A stretch of DNA of 59,855 bases from assembly GCA_964609975.1 (NCBI GenBank), contig CAZSTR010000007.1, positions 1 to 59,855 on the forward strand, given 5' to 3'. Positions 18,033 to 26,638 of the stretch are shown piece by piece (within the stretch, counting starts at the first letter, position 1; each line of letters starts with the position of its first letter). The position numbers were made by a program, and so were the translations under genes. The stretch comes from UBA5905 sp964609975 (GTDB lineage: Bacteria; Bacillota; Clostridia; Oscillospirales; Acutalibacteraceae). The notes under the pieces were generated by a model, which searched no databases, was not told the origin of the DNA, and was given only the letters and a program-made list of their open reading frames with translations.

Positions 18033-18857
18033 ATGGCGGAGCGGAAAAACACCCAGGTGCTTTGTTTTGCCAACAACAAGGGCGGAAGCGGAAAATCCAC
18101 CACCTGCGCGAATGTGGGCTATGCGCTGGCGCAGATGGGGAAGCGGGTGCTGTTGCTGGACGGCGATATGCAGCTTAATCTCAGCCTTTCCTTTTTTCCT
18201 GAGGAGACGGTGCTGGAGATGGCGCAAAGCCAGAAAAACCTCTATCATGCTATTCGGGAGCAGAAGCCGCTGACGGAATATATCGTACCTACGGCGTATC
18301 CGGGGCTGGATTTGATTCCCTCCTCGACGCTGATGAGCGGCATCGAATATGAGCTTTTCACCAAATGGCAGAGAGAACTGATTTTGAAAACCTGTCTGGA
18401 GCCGGTGAAGGACAGCGGCGTGTATGATTATATCCTTTTGGATGCGCCGCCGACGCTGGGCGGCTGGGTGATGAACCTGCTGTGCGCGTCAGATAGACTG
18501 ATTTTGCCGGTGGAGGCCAGCCCGTGGGGGCTGTTTGGTTTGGCGAATATGTTTGAGTTCTATGGCACCGTGCGGCGGATGAATCCGGCGCTTGAGCTGA
18601 TGGGTGTTGTGCTCACGAAGGTGTCTGTGCGCAAGAATTATTTCAAGCAAACGCTGGAAACACTGCGGGAAATGCCGGATGTGACCCTGTTCGACAGCCT
18701 GATTCGGGTGGACAGTACCATCGAATGGGCGCAGGACAGCAGTCAGCCGGTGGGCGCCTATAAGGCCTCCAGCCGCAGTGCCCAGGAATTTGTTGCTTTG
18801 GCAAAGGAGGTGGATCGATATGCCCGTGGGGAAAAACAGTCTGGCGCGTGCCGCTAA
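18033..18857 (+). CDS. ParA/MinD-type ATPase
   Basis: A 274-residue deviant Walker ATPase with NNKGGSGKSTTCANVGYAL, VLLLDGDMQLNLSLSF (A'), DYILLDAPPTLGGW (B) and a C-terminal region typical of Soj/ParA partition ATPases. Such proteins form ATP-dependent patches on DNA and position DNA or protein cargo. GGGAGGAGG precedes the start, 22 bases after lysC. No ParB gene or parS-like palindrome is seen. Instead the next gene overlaps its 3' end and encodes a Lys/Ala/Pro-rich protein, suggesting that this is the partner. Confidence 0.87.
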   Translation: MAERKNTQVLCFANNKGGSGKSTTCANVGYALAQMGKRVLLLDGDMQLNLSLSFFPEETVLEMAQSQKNLYHAIREQKPLTEYIVPTAYPGLDLIPSSTLMSGIEYELFTKWQRELILKTCLEPVKDSGVYDYILLDAPPTLGGWVMNLLCASDRLILPVEASPWGLFGLANMFEFYGTVRRMNPALELMGVVLTKVSVRKNYFKQTLETLREMPDVTLFDSLIRVDSTIEWAQDSSQPVGAYKASSRSAQEFVALAKEVDRYARGEKQSGACR

Positions 18858-19194
18858 GGCGGCCACCGCACCGGCTTCGGCCGAGGTGACGGCGGAGGAG
18901 CAGATCCAGCCCGTCGACGCGGCGAAAAAAGCACCGGCTTCGACAACGAAAACGGCGAAAAAGCCGGCGGCGAAAGCGGCGAAGCCCGCCACCAAGTCCG
19001 GAGCGACGAAGGCCGGCGCGAGCTCCTCCGCCGCCAAGAAAAGCGCGGCGAAGCCCGCCGCTGAGGAAAAGGCGGTGACCCCCGCTTCAAAAAAGAGCAC
19101 CGGCGCACCGTCGCGGGGAGCGAAGAAGCCCGCCGCGAAGCTCGTCGGCGAAAGGGTTGCGCTGGGAGACGAATTGCCCGTTTGGTTGCTGTGA
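18820..19194 (+). CDS. Lys/Ala/Pro-rich histone-H1-like protein overlapping parA
   Basis: A 124-residue protein in three parts: a short N-terminus (MPVGKNSLARAAKA), a low-complexity middle of AAKKPA/KSAAKPA-type repeats (about residues 30-108) resembling histone H1 tails, and a hydrophobic C-terminal motif LGDELPVWLL. The middle would bind DNA non-specifically and the two ends look like conserved docking motifs. A near-perfect AAAGGAGG ribosome binding site lies inside parA, and the gene overlaps parA by 38 bases. I infer a DNA tether for the ParA-type ATPase; function is unproven. Confidence 0.75.
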   Translation: MPVGKNSLARAAKAATAPASAEVTAEEQIQPVDAAKKAPASTTKTAKKPAAKAAKPATKSGATKAGASSSAAKKSAAKPAAEEKAVTPASKKSTGAPSRGAKKPAAKLVGERVALGDELPVWLL

Positions 19195-19208
19195 GCGTGG
19201 CTTGTGAA

Positions 19209-19253
19209 ACGCGCGCGCCCTCTGCCTTGTGCAGAAGGGCGCGTGCTTTTTTG
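19209..19253 (+). terminator. intrinsic terminator after the parA operon
   Basis: GCGCGCCCTCTGC pairs with GCAGAAGGGCGCG, followed by TTTTTT. Confidence 0.85.
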
Positions 19254-19392
19254 CTTGTTGGGGACTTTATGGTGAAACCGCTGTCGAAGAAAGAGAGGAA
19301 ATAAGAAAAACGGCGGAGCTGACGAAAAAAGCAACAAAATAGCCGGAAATTTCCGCTTTGTGAAAAATATTTTACGAAAAATAGACTTTTCT

Positions 19393-19425
19393 TTGTTTTT
19401 TACCGAATCTGTGGTAGAATATAAT
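19393..19425 (+). promoter_or_regulatory. probable promoter of the rnf operon
   Basis: TTGTTT (19393-19398) with TAGAAT (19415-19420, 16-base spacer) or the overlapping TATAAT (19420-19425). It lies about 50 bases before rnfC, after an AT-rich stretch. Confidence 0.5.
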
Positions 19426-19471
19426 CAATTCCGAAATCAAAACGGGGCTTGAAGCGGGGGAAAAGGGCAAC

Positions 19472-20818
19472 ATGAGAAAACACAGCTTTCCACATGGAAT
19501 TCATCCGGCGGTGGATGGAAAGGCGCTGACCGCGGAAAAGGCGATCCAGGCGTTTCGCCCGACGGGCGAGGGCGTGTATCCGCTGAACCAGCATATCGGC
19601 GCGCCGGCGGAGCCAGTGGTGCAGGTGGGCGACCCGGTGCTGGTTGGGCAAACGCTGGCGCGGCCGACGGCCTTTCTTTCAGCGGCGATTTGCAGCGGGG
19701 TTTCCGGCCGGGTGAAGACCATCGAGCCGCGTCTGACCGCCGATGGGAAAAAGCAGCTGTCGATTGTCGTGGACAACGACGGCCGCTTCGAGCCGTTGGC
19801 GGAGCTGGGACAGTGGCGTGACCCGGCCGCCATGTCCGCCGAGGAGATTTTGGCCGCGATTCGCGCCGCAGGGGTTGTGGGGCAGGGCGGCGCCGGGTTT
19901 CCGACGGATGTGAAGCTGACCGTGAAGGGGAAAGAGCCGGACACGGTGATTATCAACGCTGCTGAATGTGAGCCGTATCTCACCTCCGATTATCGGATGC
20001 TGTTGGAATATCCCGACAGGCTGTTGGAGGGGCTTGAGGTTTTGTTGTGCCTCTTTCCCCGGGCGCAGGCGGTGATTGCCGTCGAGGATAACAAGCCCCG
20101 TGCCATTTCGGCACTGCGGGCGAAAATCGACAGTCCCCGCATCCGGGTGATGCCGCTGAAAACGAAATATCCCCAGGGCGGAGAGCGGATGCTGGTGTAT
20201 GCCGCCACCGGCCGCCGGCTCCATTCCGGCCGTTTGCCGGTGGATGCGGGCTGTCTGGTGCTGAATGTGTCCACGACGGTTTCGGTGGCATGGGCAGTTT
20301 GTCATCGAACGCCGCAAATTCGGACGGTGGTGACCGTCACCGGCGAGGCAGTGGCCCGGCCGGGGAACTGGATGGTGCCGGTGGGGAGCAGCTGGCGCGA
20401 ACTGTTGGAGGCGGCGGGCGGCTTGCGTTGTCCGGTGCAGAAGCTGGTGGCGGGTGGCCCGATGATGGGGATTTCTCTGGAAACGGTGGAGGTGCCGGTG
20501 GTGAAAACCTCCTCGGCGCTGGTGGCGCTGGAAAAGGACGAGGCGGCGCTGTGGGAGCCGACCGCCTGCATCCGGTGCGGCCGCTGTGTGCGTGCCTGTC
20601 CGGAGCTTTTGGTGCCGGTGGAAATGGCGCGGGCGGCGGATCGGTTCGATTTGGCGGCCTTTGAACGGCTGGGCGGGATGGAATGTATCGGCTGCGGCTG
20701 TTGCACCTATGTCTGCCCGGCGAAAAGGCGCTTAACCCAAAGCTTTTTGTATGCCCGCAAAGCGATTGCAGCAGCGCGGAAAAGCGAAAAAACGGAGGGA
20801 GAAGGGGGAACGGAGTGA
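19472..20818 (+). CDS. rnfC: Rnf complex NADH-binding subunit RnfC
   Basis: Peripheral cytoplasmic subunit of the ferredoxin:NAD+ oxidoreductase that pumps Na+ or H+. It starts KHSFPHGIHPAVDGKALT and carries the NADH/FMN region GVVGQGGAGFPTDVKL and NAAECEPYLTSDYRMLLE. Near the C-terminus are two 4Fe-4S motifs, CIRCGRCVRACP (366-377) and CIGCGCCTYVCP (405-416). It is 448 residues, as usual for Firmicutes. It is the first gene of a tightly packed cluster in the order C-D-G-E-A-B; its stop overlaps the rnfD start. Confidence 0.95.
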   Translation: MRKHSFPHGIHPAVDGKALTAEKAIQAFRPTGEGVYPLNQHIGAPAEPVVQVGDPVLVGQTLARPTAFLSAAICSGVSGRVKTIEPRLTADGKKQLSIVVDNDGRFEPLAELGQWRDPAAMSAEEILAAIRAAGVVGQGGAGFPTDVKLTVKGKEPDTVIINAAECEPYLTSDYRMLLEYPDRLLEGLEVLLCLFPRAQAVIAVEDNKPRAISALRAKIDSPRIRVMPLKTKYPQGGERMLVYAATGRRLHSGRLPVDAGCLVLNVSTTVSVAWAVCHRTPQIRTVVTVTGEAVARPGNWMVPVGSSWRELLEAAGGLRCPVQKLVAGGPMMGISLETVEVPVVKTSSALVALEKDEAALWEPTACIRCGRCVRACPELLVPVEMARAADRFDLAAFERLGGMECIGCGCCTYVCPAKRRLTQSFLYARKAIAAARKSEKTEGEGGTE

Positions 20819-21837
20819 TGCTCAACGGCTCGGTAGCGCCCCATGTGCGGGACGGAAGCGCCACCGCCACGGTGATGCAGGATGTGGCGATTGCACTGAC
20901 GCCGTCATTGGTGTTCGGCGTGTTTTTGTTTGGGCTGGGGGCGCTGGTGCGCATTCTCCTCAGCGTGGCCGCTTGTGTTTTGGCTGAATGGGTGTATGAA
21001 AAAGGGATGAAAAAGCCCTCGACCGTGGCGGATGGAAGCGCGGCGGTGACGGGGCTGATTTTGGCGATGAATTTGCCCGCGACGGTGCCCTGGTGGATTC
21101 CGGTGATGGGCGGTGTGTTTGCGATTTTGTTTGTGAAGCAGGTATTTGGCGGCTTGGGTCAGAATTTCATGAATCCGGCACTGGCGGCGCGCTGTTTTCT
21201 TCTGCTGTCCTTCCCAGCGCTTATGGGCGGCGTGATGCCTGCCGTGGGCGAGGTGGCCGGAGCGGACGCGGTTGCGTCCTTTTTCCGGCGGATGACCACT
21301 CTTTCGGTGGACGGGATGACCGCCGCCACCCCGCTGGCTGTGTTGCGCCAGGGGGAGAAGTTGGATTTGCTTCAGCTGTTTTTCGGCTTCCATTCCGGGT
21401 GCATCGGCGAAACCAGCGCCCTGGCGATTTTGCTGGGGGCGGCGTATCTGCTGGCGCGGCGGGTGATTTCTCTGCGGATTCCGGTAAGCTTTGTAGGAAG
21501 CACGCTTGGATTCATCGTGCTGTTCCGGCTGTTACAGGGGAACGGCCTGCCCACGGGAAATTATCTATTGGGCCAGGCGCTTTCCGGCGGGCTGTTGGCC
21601 GGGGCGGTGTTCATGGCCACCGATTATGTCACCAGCCCGATCACTTCCGGCGGCCAGTGGATATACGGCGTTTTGCTGGGTCTGCTGACGGGGCTGTTTC
21701 GGGTGTTTGGGTCGTCCCCGGAGGGGGTTTCCTATGCAATTTTGATTGGCAACACGCTGGTTCCGCTCATCGAACGGGTGAGTCTGCCGCGCCCCTTTGG
21801 CCTGCGGCGGCGGGCAAAGGGAGGGGCAAGCGCATGA
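20818..21837 (+). CDS. rnfD: Rnf complex membrane subunit RnfD
   Basis: Polytopic membrane subunit of 339 residues with about nine hydrophobic segments. The N-terminus MLNGSVAPHVRDGSATATVM is typical. The segment VDGMTAATPLAVLR holds the covalent FMN site (DGMTAAT, attachment Thr expected at 171). Another conserved stretch is FHSGCIGETSALAILLGA, and ATDYVTSPIT lies near the C-terminus. ATG 20818 overlaps the rnfC stop and has GGAG upstream. Its FMN would be loaded by ApbE encoded downstream. Confidence 0.95.
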   Translation: MLNGSVAPHVRDGSATATVMQDVAIALTPSLVFGVFLFGLGALVRILLSVAACVLAEWVYEKGMKKPSTVADGSAAVTGLILAMNLPATVPWWIPVMGGVFAILFVKQVFGGLGQNFMNPALAARCFLLLSFPALMGGVMPAVGEVAGADAVASFFRRMTTLSVDGMTAATPLAVLRQGEKLDLLQLFFGFHSGCIGETSALAILLGAAYLLARRVISLRIPVSFVGSTLGFIVLFRLLQGNGLPTGNYLLGQALSGGLLAGAVFMATDYVTSPITSGGQWIYGVLLGLLTGLFRVFGSSPEGVSYAILIGNTLVPLIERVSLPRPFGLRRRAKGGASA

Positions 21838-22397
21838 AAACGGTTTTCAAAAACACGGTTATTTTGCTAGCGATTACGCTGGTGGCGGTGACCGCCCTGT
21901 CCTTTGTGTATGCGCTGACGCGTGCGCCCATTGCCCGGGCGGAGCAGAAGCGGAAGGCGGAGGCCTATCAGCAGGTGTTTGCGGTGGCGACCGGCTTCGC
22001 GGATTGCCTTGATGCTTCTGCGCTGGCCGCCTTCAACGCCGCCCGCACCGACGGGGCATGGGTGGAGGAGGTGCTGGCCGCGGAAAGCGCGGCTGGCGCG
22101 CGACTGGGCTATGTGATGACGGCGGTTTCCTCCAAGGGCTATGGCGGGGAGATCCGGCTGGCGCTGGGGATCGATGCCGGCGGCACGGTGGTGGGCTATG
22201 CGGTGCTCAGCCATGGCGAGACGCCCGGCTTCGGCGCCCGTTGTACCGATGCGGATGTGCAACAGCAGTTTCTTGGAATTCGAAGCGCCGAGGAGGTGGA
22301 CGGCATCGCCGGAGCCACCTATACCACCAACGCTTTGCGGCAACAGACGCAGGCCGCCCTGGAGCTGGCGGCGATGCTGGGAGGGACGGACGGATGA
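21834..22397 (+). CDS. rnfG: Rnf complex flavoprotein subunit RnfG
   Basis: A single-span subunit of 187 residues: one N-terminal TM helix (about 8-28), then an outside-facing FMN-binding domain. Visible features are SSKGYGGEIRLALGI, SHGETPGFGARC and the flavinylation motif VDGIAGATYTT (covalent Thr expected at 162). The four-base overlap with rnfD (ATGA) and the ATG/TGA overlap with rnfE point to coupled translation. Confidence 0.95.
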   Translation: MKTVFKNTVILLAITLVAVTALSFVYALTRAPIARAEQKRKAEAYQQVFAVATGFADCLDASALAAFNAARTDGAWVEEVLAAESAAGARLGYVMTAVSSKGYGGEIRLALGIDAGGTVVGYAVLSHGETPGFGARCTDADVQQQFLGIRSAEEVDGIAGATYTTNALRQQTQAALELAAMLGGTDG

Positions 22398-23086
22398 TGA
22401 AAAAAGCATGGGAGCGGCTGTGGAACGGCCTTGTGAAGGAGAACCCCACCTTCGTTTTGATGCTGGGGATGTGCGCCACGCTGGCGGTGACCACCTCGGC
22501 GCTCAACGGCCTGAGAATGGGTCTGTCCACGGCGGCGGTGCTGGTGCTGTCCAACACCATGATTTCCCTGCTGCGCCGGGTGATTCCCGATGGGGTGCGG
22601 ATGCCGGCGTATATTCTGGTGATTGCCTCCTTTGTGACGGTGGTACAGCTGCTCCTGCAGGCCTATTTGCCGGCGCTGTATACGGCGCTGGGGATTTTCA
22701 TTCCGCTGATTGTGGTGAATTGCATCATTCTCGGCCGCGCCGAGGCCTATGCCTCCAAAAATCCGGTGCTTCTCTCCGCCTTCGATGGGCTGGGCATGGG
22801 GCTTGGCTTCACCCTGTCGCTGACGGCGATCGGGCTGGTGCGGGAGCTTTTCGGAAGCGGCACCGCCTTCGGGGTGCGGGTGATGCCGGAGTGGTTTCAG
22901 CCGGTTGGAATTCTGGTGATGGCGCCCGGCGCGTTTTTTGTGCTGGCGCTGTTGGCCGCTTTGCAAAACCGGCTGAAGGCCGCCGCCGATGGAAAGCCGC
23001 CGGTGACCTCCATGGAGGGCTGTGGCGGGAATTGCGCCGCCTGCATGGAAAAACCGACAGAGCGGGGAGGAACGCCCCATGATTAA
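22394..23086 (+). CDS. rnfE: Rnf complex membrane subunit RnfE
   Basis: A 230-residue integral membrane protein with about six helices. It contains the family pattern NPTFVLMLGMCATLAVTTSA, conserved region IVVNCIILGRAEAYASKNP and FDGLGMGLGFTLSL. The C-terminal Cys cluster GCGGNCAACM is a clostridial feature that may bind a metal or disulfide. It is homologous to RnfA, the two forming the pseudo-symmetric core that holds a 2Fe-2S centre. It overlaps both neighbours. Confidence 0.95.
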   Translation: MMKKAWERLWNGLVKENPTFVLMLGMCATLAVTTSALNGLRMGLSTAAVLVLSNTMISLLRRVIPDGVRMPAYILVIASFVTVVQLLLQAYLPALYTALGIFIPLIVVNCIILGRAEAYASKNPVLLSAFDGLGMGLGFTLSLTAIGLVRELFGSGTAFGVRVMPEWFQPVGILVMAPGAFFVLALLAALQNRLKAAADGKPPVTSMEGCGGNCAACMEKPTERGGTPHD

Positions 23087-23660
23087 AACCCTGTTTTTGA
23101 CGCTGTTGACCACGGCGCTGATAAACAATGTGGTGCTCAGCCAGTTTTTGGGGCTTTGCCCCTTTCTCGGCGTGTCGAAAAGCGTGAAAACCGCCGCGGG
23201 CATGGGTGGCGCTGTGATTTTCGTTATCACCCTGTCCTCGGCGCTGACCAGCCTTTTGTATTCCGGGGTGCTGGTGCCGTTGGATTTGACCTATCTGGAG
23301 ACGGTGGTGTTCATTCTGGTGATTGCGGCGCTGGTTCAGCTGGTGGAAATGGCTCTCAAAAAGCTAAGCCGCGGTTTGTATCAGGCGCTGGGTGTGTATT
23401 TGCCCCTCATCACCACCAACTGCGCTGTGCTGGGCGTGGCGCTAACCAATGTACAAAACGGCCACGGCTTCGGAATGAGCGTGGTCAACGGCTTCGGCAC
23501 GGCGCTGGGCTTTGCACTGGCGATTGTGATTTTGGCCGGTCTGCGGGAGAAAATGGCCGGAAACGATGTTCCGCCGGCCTTTCAGGGGATGCCTCTGGTG
23601 TTGCTGACGGCCGGGCTGATGGCGATTGCATTTTCCGGCTTTTCCGGTCTGCAGTTTTGA
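23079..23660 (+). CDS. rnfA: Rnf complex membrane subunit RnfA
   Basis: A 193-residue membrane protein with six predicted helices. It carries the two hallmark Cys motifs, FLGLCPFLGVSKS near residue 27 and LITTNCAVLGVAL near residue 110, which bind an intramembrane 2Fe-2S cluster with RnfE. GGGGAGG precedes ATG 23079; the start lies inside the rnfE 3' end. Confidence 0.95.
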   Translation: MIKTLFLTLLTTALINNVVLSQFLGLCPFLGVSKSVKTAAGMGGAVIFVITLSSALTSLLYSGVLVPLDLTYLETVVFILVIAALVQLVEMALKKLSRGLYQALGVYLPLITTNCAVLGVALTNVQNGHGFGMSVVNGFGTALGFALAIVILAGLREKMAGNDVPPAFQGMPLVLLTAGLMAIAFSGFSGLQF

Positions 23661-23678
23661 GGGGGGATACGAAGAGTG

Positions 23679-24488
23679 ATGGGAATGGTGGTGCTGGCCG
23701 TTGGAATTGTCGGCGGACTGAGCCTGTGTATCGGCCTCCTTTTGGGAGCGGCCGGTCGGCTTTTTGCGGTGAAAACGGATGGGCGGGAGAGCGCCCTGCG
23801 GGAGGCTCTTCCCGGCAACAACTGCGGCGCCTGCGGCTATGCCGGGTGCGATGCGCTGGCCGCCGCTTTGGCGGCGGGCGAAGCGCCGCCCGATGCCTGT
23901 CCGGTGGGCGGCGCGGCTGTGACCGCGCAGGTGGCGGCGATTCTTGGCGTAGAGGCTTCGGCCGGACCGCGGCGGGTGGTGTTCGCGGCCTACTCCGGGA
24001 CCTGTGACCGCCGGGAGCAACGCTATCGCTATTTCGGCGCCGCCGATTGTCGCCAGGCGGCGGTTGCGCCGGGCTATGCGGGGGCGGGCTGTGCCTATGG
24101 CTGTTTCGGCTTCGGCTCCTGCGCGGCGGTGTGCCCCGCCGATGCGATTTGCGTGAAGGGCGGGGTGGCGGCGGTGACGGCGGAGCGGTGCATCGGCTGT
24201 GGCAGGTGCGTAACGGTCTGTCCCCAGAAAATCCTTGCTATGCGGCAGGACAAGCGGACGGCGGCGGTGGGGTGCTCTTCGCCGGAGCCGGGGAAAGCAG
24301 TGAAGGCGGTGTGCGCCGCGGGCTGTATCGGCTGTGGCCTTTGTCAAAAGGCTTGCCCCGTTGGGGCAATTCGTGTGAAGGAGCATCTGGCGCGGGTGGA
24401 CGCCTCTCTGTGCGTCGGCTGTGGCGTCTGCGTGCAAAAATGCCCGGCGCAGGTGATTCGGCTGATGAAGGAAACCGCGCCGGAATAA
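23679..24488 (+). CDS. rnfB: Rnf complex ferredoxin-like subunit RnfB
   Basis: Entry point for electrons from reduced ferredoxin. The 269-residue protein has one N-terminal TM helix, then the RnfB Cys motif NNCGACGYAGCDALA (4Fe-4S). A CAYGCFGFGSCAAVCP region follows, then three classical motifs: CIGCGRCVTVCP, CIGCGLCQKACP and CVGCGVCVQKCP. The ATG at 23679 follows GAGGGGGG; a GTG codon directly upstream is in frame. It ends the six core rnf genes; the lipoprotein gene starts 81 bases later. Confidence 0.95.
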   Translation: MGMVVLAVGIVGGLSLCIGLLLGAAGRLFAVKTDGRESALREALPGNNCGACGYAGCDALAAALAAGEAPPDACPVGGAAVTAQVAAILGVEASAGPRRVVFAAYSGTCDRREQRYRYFGAADCRQAAVAPGYAGAGCAYGCFGFGSCAAVCPADAICVKGGVAAVTAERCIGCGRCVTVCPQKILAMRQDKRTAAVGCSSPEPGKAVKAVCAAGCIGCGLCQKACPVGAIRVKEHLARVDASLCVGCGVCVQKCPAQVIRLMKETAPE

Positions 24489-24569
24489 GTTTCTTGTATA
24501 TTTTTGGCGGTTTTGTCTCATAGTAACGGCAGAGGAAATATCGAAGCTGGAACAAAGGAGAGAAAACCG

Positions 24570-25532
24570 ATGAAGCGTTTTTGGATAGGATGGCTGTGCG
24601 TTGGACTGCTGTTGGGGTTGACCGGCTGTGGAGAAGACAAAAAGGAGCCGGCGCTGACCGGAGCGCGGCTGGGGGTCGGCTGTGTGGCCGCCTGCGAGAC
24701 GGAGGAGAAAACCGAAGCGCGCTTGCGCGCCACGGTGGCGGCGGTGTTGTTGGATGCTGATGGGCGCATTGCGCAGTGTCGTCTGGATGAGCTGGAATTT
24801 TCGGCCGCGGCGGACGGGAAAGCGCCCAAAAGCCTCGCCGCTTTGCGTTCCAAGGGGGAGGCGGGCGCGGACTATCTCCCCGGCGAACGGGAAACCGGCG
24901 GCCCGTCGGAGCTGAAAACCAGCTGGCGTGAACAAGCGGCGGCTTTCGCCGATTTCGTGAAGGGAAAAACAGCGGGTGAAATCGCCGGACTTGCCGCCAC
25001 CGACGGCAAGGCTTCCGGCGTGGAGGGGTGCGATTTGCTGGTCACCGATTTCATCGAGGCTATTGGAAAGGCGGCGGCGTTGGCGCGAAAAACGGAGGCT
25101 GCCGCCGACGGAGATCTGCTGACGCTGGCAATTTTGGCGGAGCGGGGCTCGGCGTCCGCGTCGGACACGCTCCAATACGATTTGGAGCTGGCCGCCGTTA
25201 CCTGTCGGGAAAGCACGGTGACCGGCTGCTTCACGGACACCCTGTCGGTGAAGCTGACGGTGGAAAACGGAAGGCTTATTGCCCCCTCAGGCGCCCTTCA
25301 AACTAAGCGGGCCATGGGTGATGGCTATGGAATGAAGGCCGCCAGCGCCTTGAAAAAGGAATGGCATGAGCAGGCGGCGGCCTTTGACCGGGACTGTGAA
25401 GGAAAAACCGTGGCGACGATTCAGAACGCTGTTCCGGCCGCTGACGGGAAGCTGGACGGCATCTCCGGATGCACGGTGGAGGTGTCCGGGCTGTGGAAGG
25501 CGGTTTTGAGGGCCGCGGAAAAGGAAAGCTGA
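24570..25532 (+). CDS. Rnf-associated lipoprotein with two FMN-binding-like repeats
   Basis: A 320-residue exported lipoprotein with lipobox LGLTGC (Cys20). Two halves are clearly related: WREQAAAF at 119 and WHEQAAAF at 265, each followed about 33 residues later by a motif resembling the RnfG flavinylation site. The first copy reads GVEGCD (no Thr acceptor) and the second GISGCT (Thr302 kept, Ala replaced by Cys). AAAGGAG precedes ATG 24570. I infer a surface redox or scaffold partner of the Rnf complex; whether it binds FMN is untested. Confidence 0.7.
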   Translation: MKRFWIGWLCVGLLLGLTGCGEDKKEPALTGARLGVGCVAACETEEKTEARLRATVAAVLLDADGRIAQCRLDELEFSAAADGKAPKSLAALRSKGEAGADYLPGERETGGPSELKTSWREQAAAFADFVKGKTAGEIAGLAATDGKASGVEGCDLLVTDFIEAIGKAAALARKTEAAADGDLLTLAILAERGSASASDTLQYDLELAAVTCRESTVTGCFTDTLSVKLTVENGRLIAPSGALQTKRAMGDGYGMKAASALKKEWHEQAAAFDRDCEGKTVATIQNAVPAADGKLDGISGCTVEVSGLWKAVLRAAEKES

Positions 25533-25587
25533 AAAACGCAGACGGCCGGGGTTTTCCCGATGAGGCGTTTGCGGGGGGACGAAAAGG

Positions 25588-26628
25588 ATGAAAAAACGGA
25601 GCTTTTGTCTATGTCTTGTGGGATGCCTGCTGGGGACGCTGGTGGGCTGTGGAGGAGAAAATCGGCATACGGTGACCTATATGAATGTGTTCGACACTTT
25701 GACGGTGATCACCGTCTATGGCCGCTCCGACGAGGCGTTCGCCACCGAAGAGGAGCGCTTTCACGAAAAGCTGGCGGAGTATCACCGGCTGTTTGACATC
25801 TATACCGATTATGCGGGGACAAACAACCTGAAAACCCTCAACGACGCGGCCGGCGGCCAGCCTGTGGAGCTGTCCGGGGAAGTGTTATCCCTGCTGGAAT
25901 ATGGGTTGGAGGCCTATGCAGAAACAGAGGGACGGGTGAATATCCTGTTCGGGGCGGTGCTGTCTCTGTGGCACGAATGCCGAGAGCAGGCGAAGAAAAA
26001 TCCAGCGGTGGCCGCTCTGCCTGCGGAGGTGGCGCTCCGCCGGGCGTCCGCCCATACCGCTCCCTCCTGTTTGGAGCTGAACTGGGAAAAGGGCACCGCC
26101 CGCATCACCGATCCGGAGGCCCGCGTGGATGTGGGCGCTATCGCCAAGGGCTATGTGGTGGAACGGATGGCGGCCTTCGCCCGGCAGGAGCTGGGCTGGG
26201 AGTCGGCGCTGTTGAATGTTGGCGGAAATGTGCGGGCGATTGGCGGAAAAGGCGCGCTCGCCACCCCCTTTGTGATTGGTTTGGAAAACCCCGATGGGGA
26301 CGGAGAGGCGTATCTGGCGCGGGTGCAGGTTGCCGACGGCGCGGTGGTGACCAGTGGCGATTATCAACGCTATTATACCGTCGCAGGGAAGCGCTATGCC
26401 CATATCATTGATGTGGACACGCTATACCCGGCCACGGAAATGCGGATGGTGAGCGTTTTGTGCGAGGACAGCGGTCGGGCGGATATGTGGTCCACGGCGC
26501 TGTTCACACTCTCTTTGGAAAAGGGGCAGACGCTGGTGGAAAAAAACGACGGGCTGGAGGCGGCATGGGTGCTGGCGGATGGGCGCGTGGTGTATTCCGC
26601 CGGATTTTCCGCCTTTTTGAAGAAATGA
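25588..26628 (+). CDS. apbE: FAD:protein FMN transferase (ApbE), lipoprotein
   Basis: Attaches FMN covalently to Thr residues of exported flavoproteins such as RnfG and RnfD, using FAD. It is a 346-residue lipoprotein with lipobox LVGC near residue 21. ApbE motifs are MNVFDTLTVITVYG, VDVGAIAKGYVVERM, ALLNVGGNVRAIGG, VTSGDYQRYY and HIIDVDTLYPA, with the Mg-binding Asp region near SGRADMWSTALFTL. Its place inside the rnf cluster fits the need to flavinylate RnfD, RnfG and the extra FMN-binding proteins encoded around it. Confidence 0.95.
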   Translation: MKKRSFCLCLVGCLLGTLVGCGGENRHTVTYMNVFDTLTVITVYGRSDEAFATEEERFHEKLAEYHRLFDIYTDYAGTNNLKTLNDAAGGQPVELSGEVLSLLEYGLEAYAETEGRVNILFGAVLSLWHECREQAKKNPAVAALPAEVALRRASAHTAPSCLELNWEKGTARITDPEARVDVGAIAKGYVVERMAAFARQELGWESALLNVGGNVRAIGGKGALATPFVIGLENPDGDGEAYLARVQVADGAVVTSGDYQRYYTVAGKRYAHIIDVDTLYPATEMRMVSVLCEDSGRADMWSTALFTLSLEKGQTLVEKNDGLEAAWVLADGRVVYSAGFSAFLKK

Positions 26629-26638
26629 CGGAGGAGCT

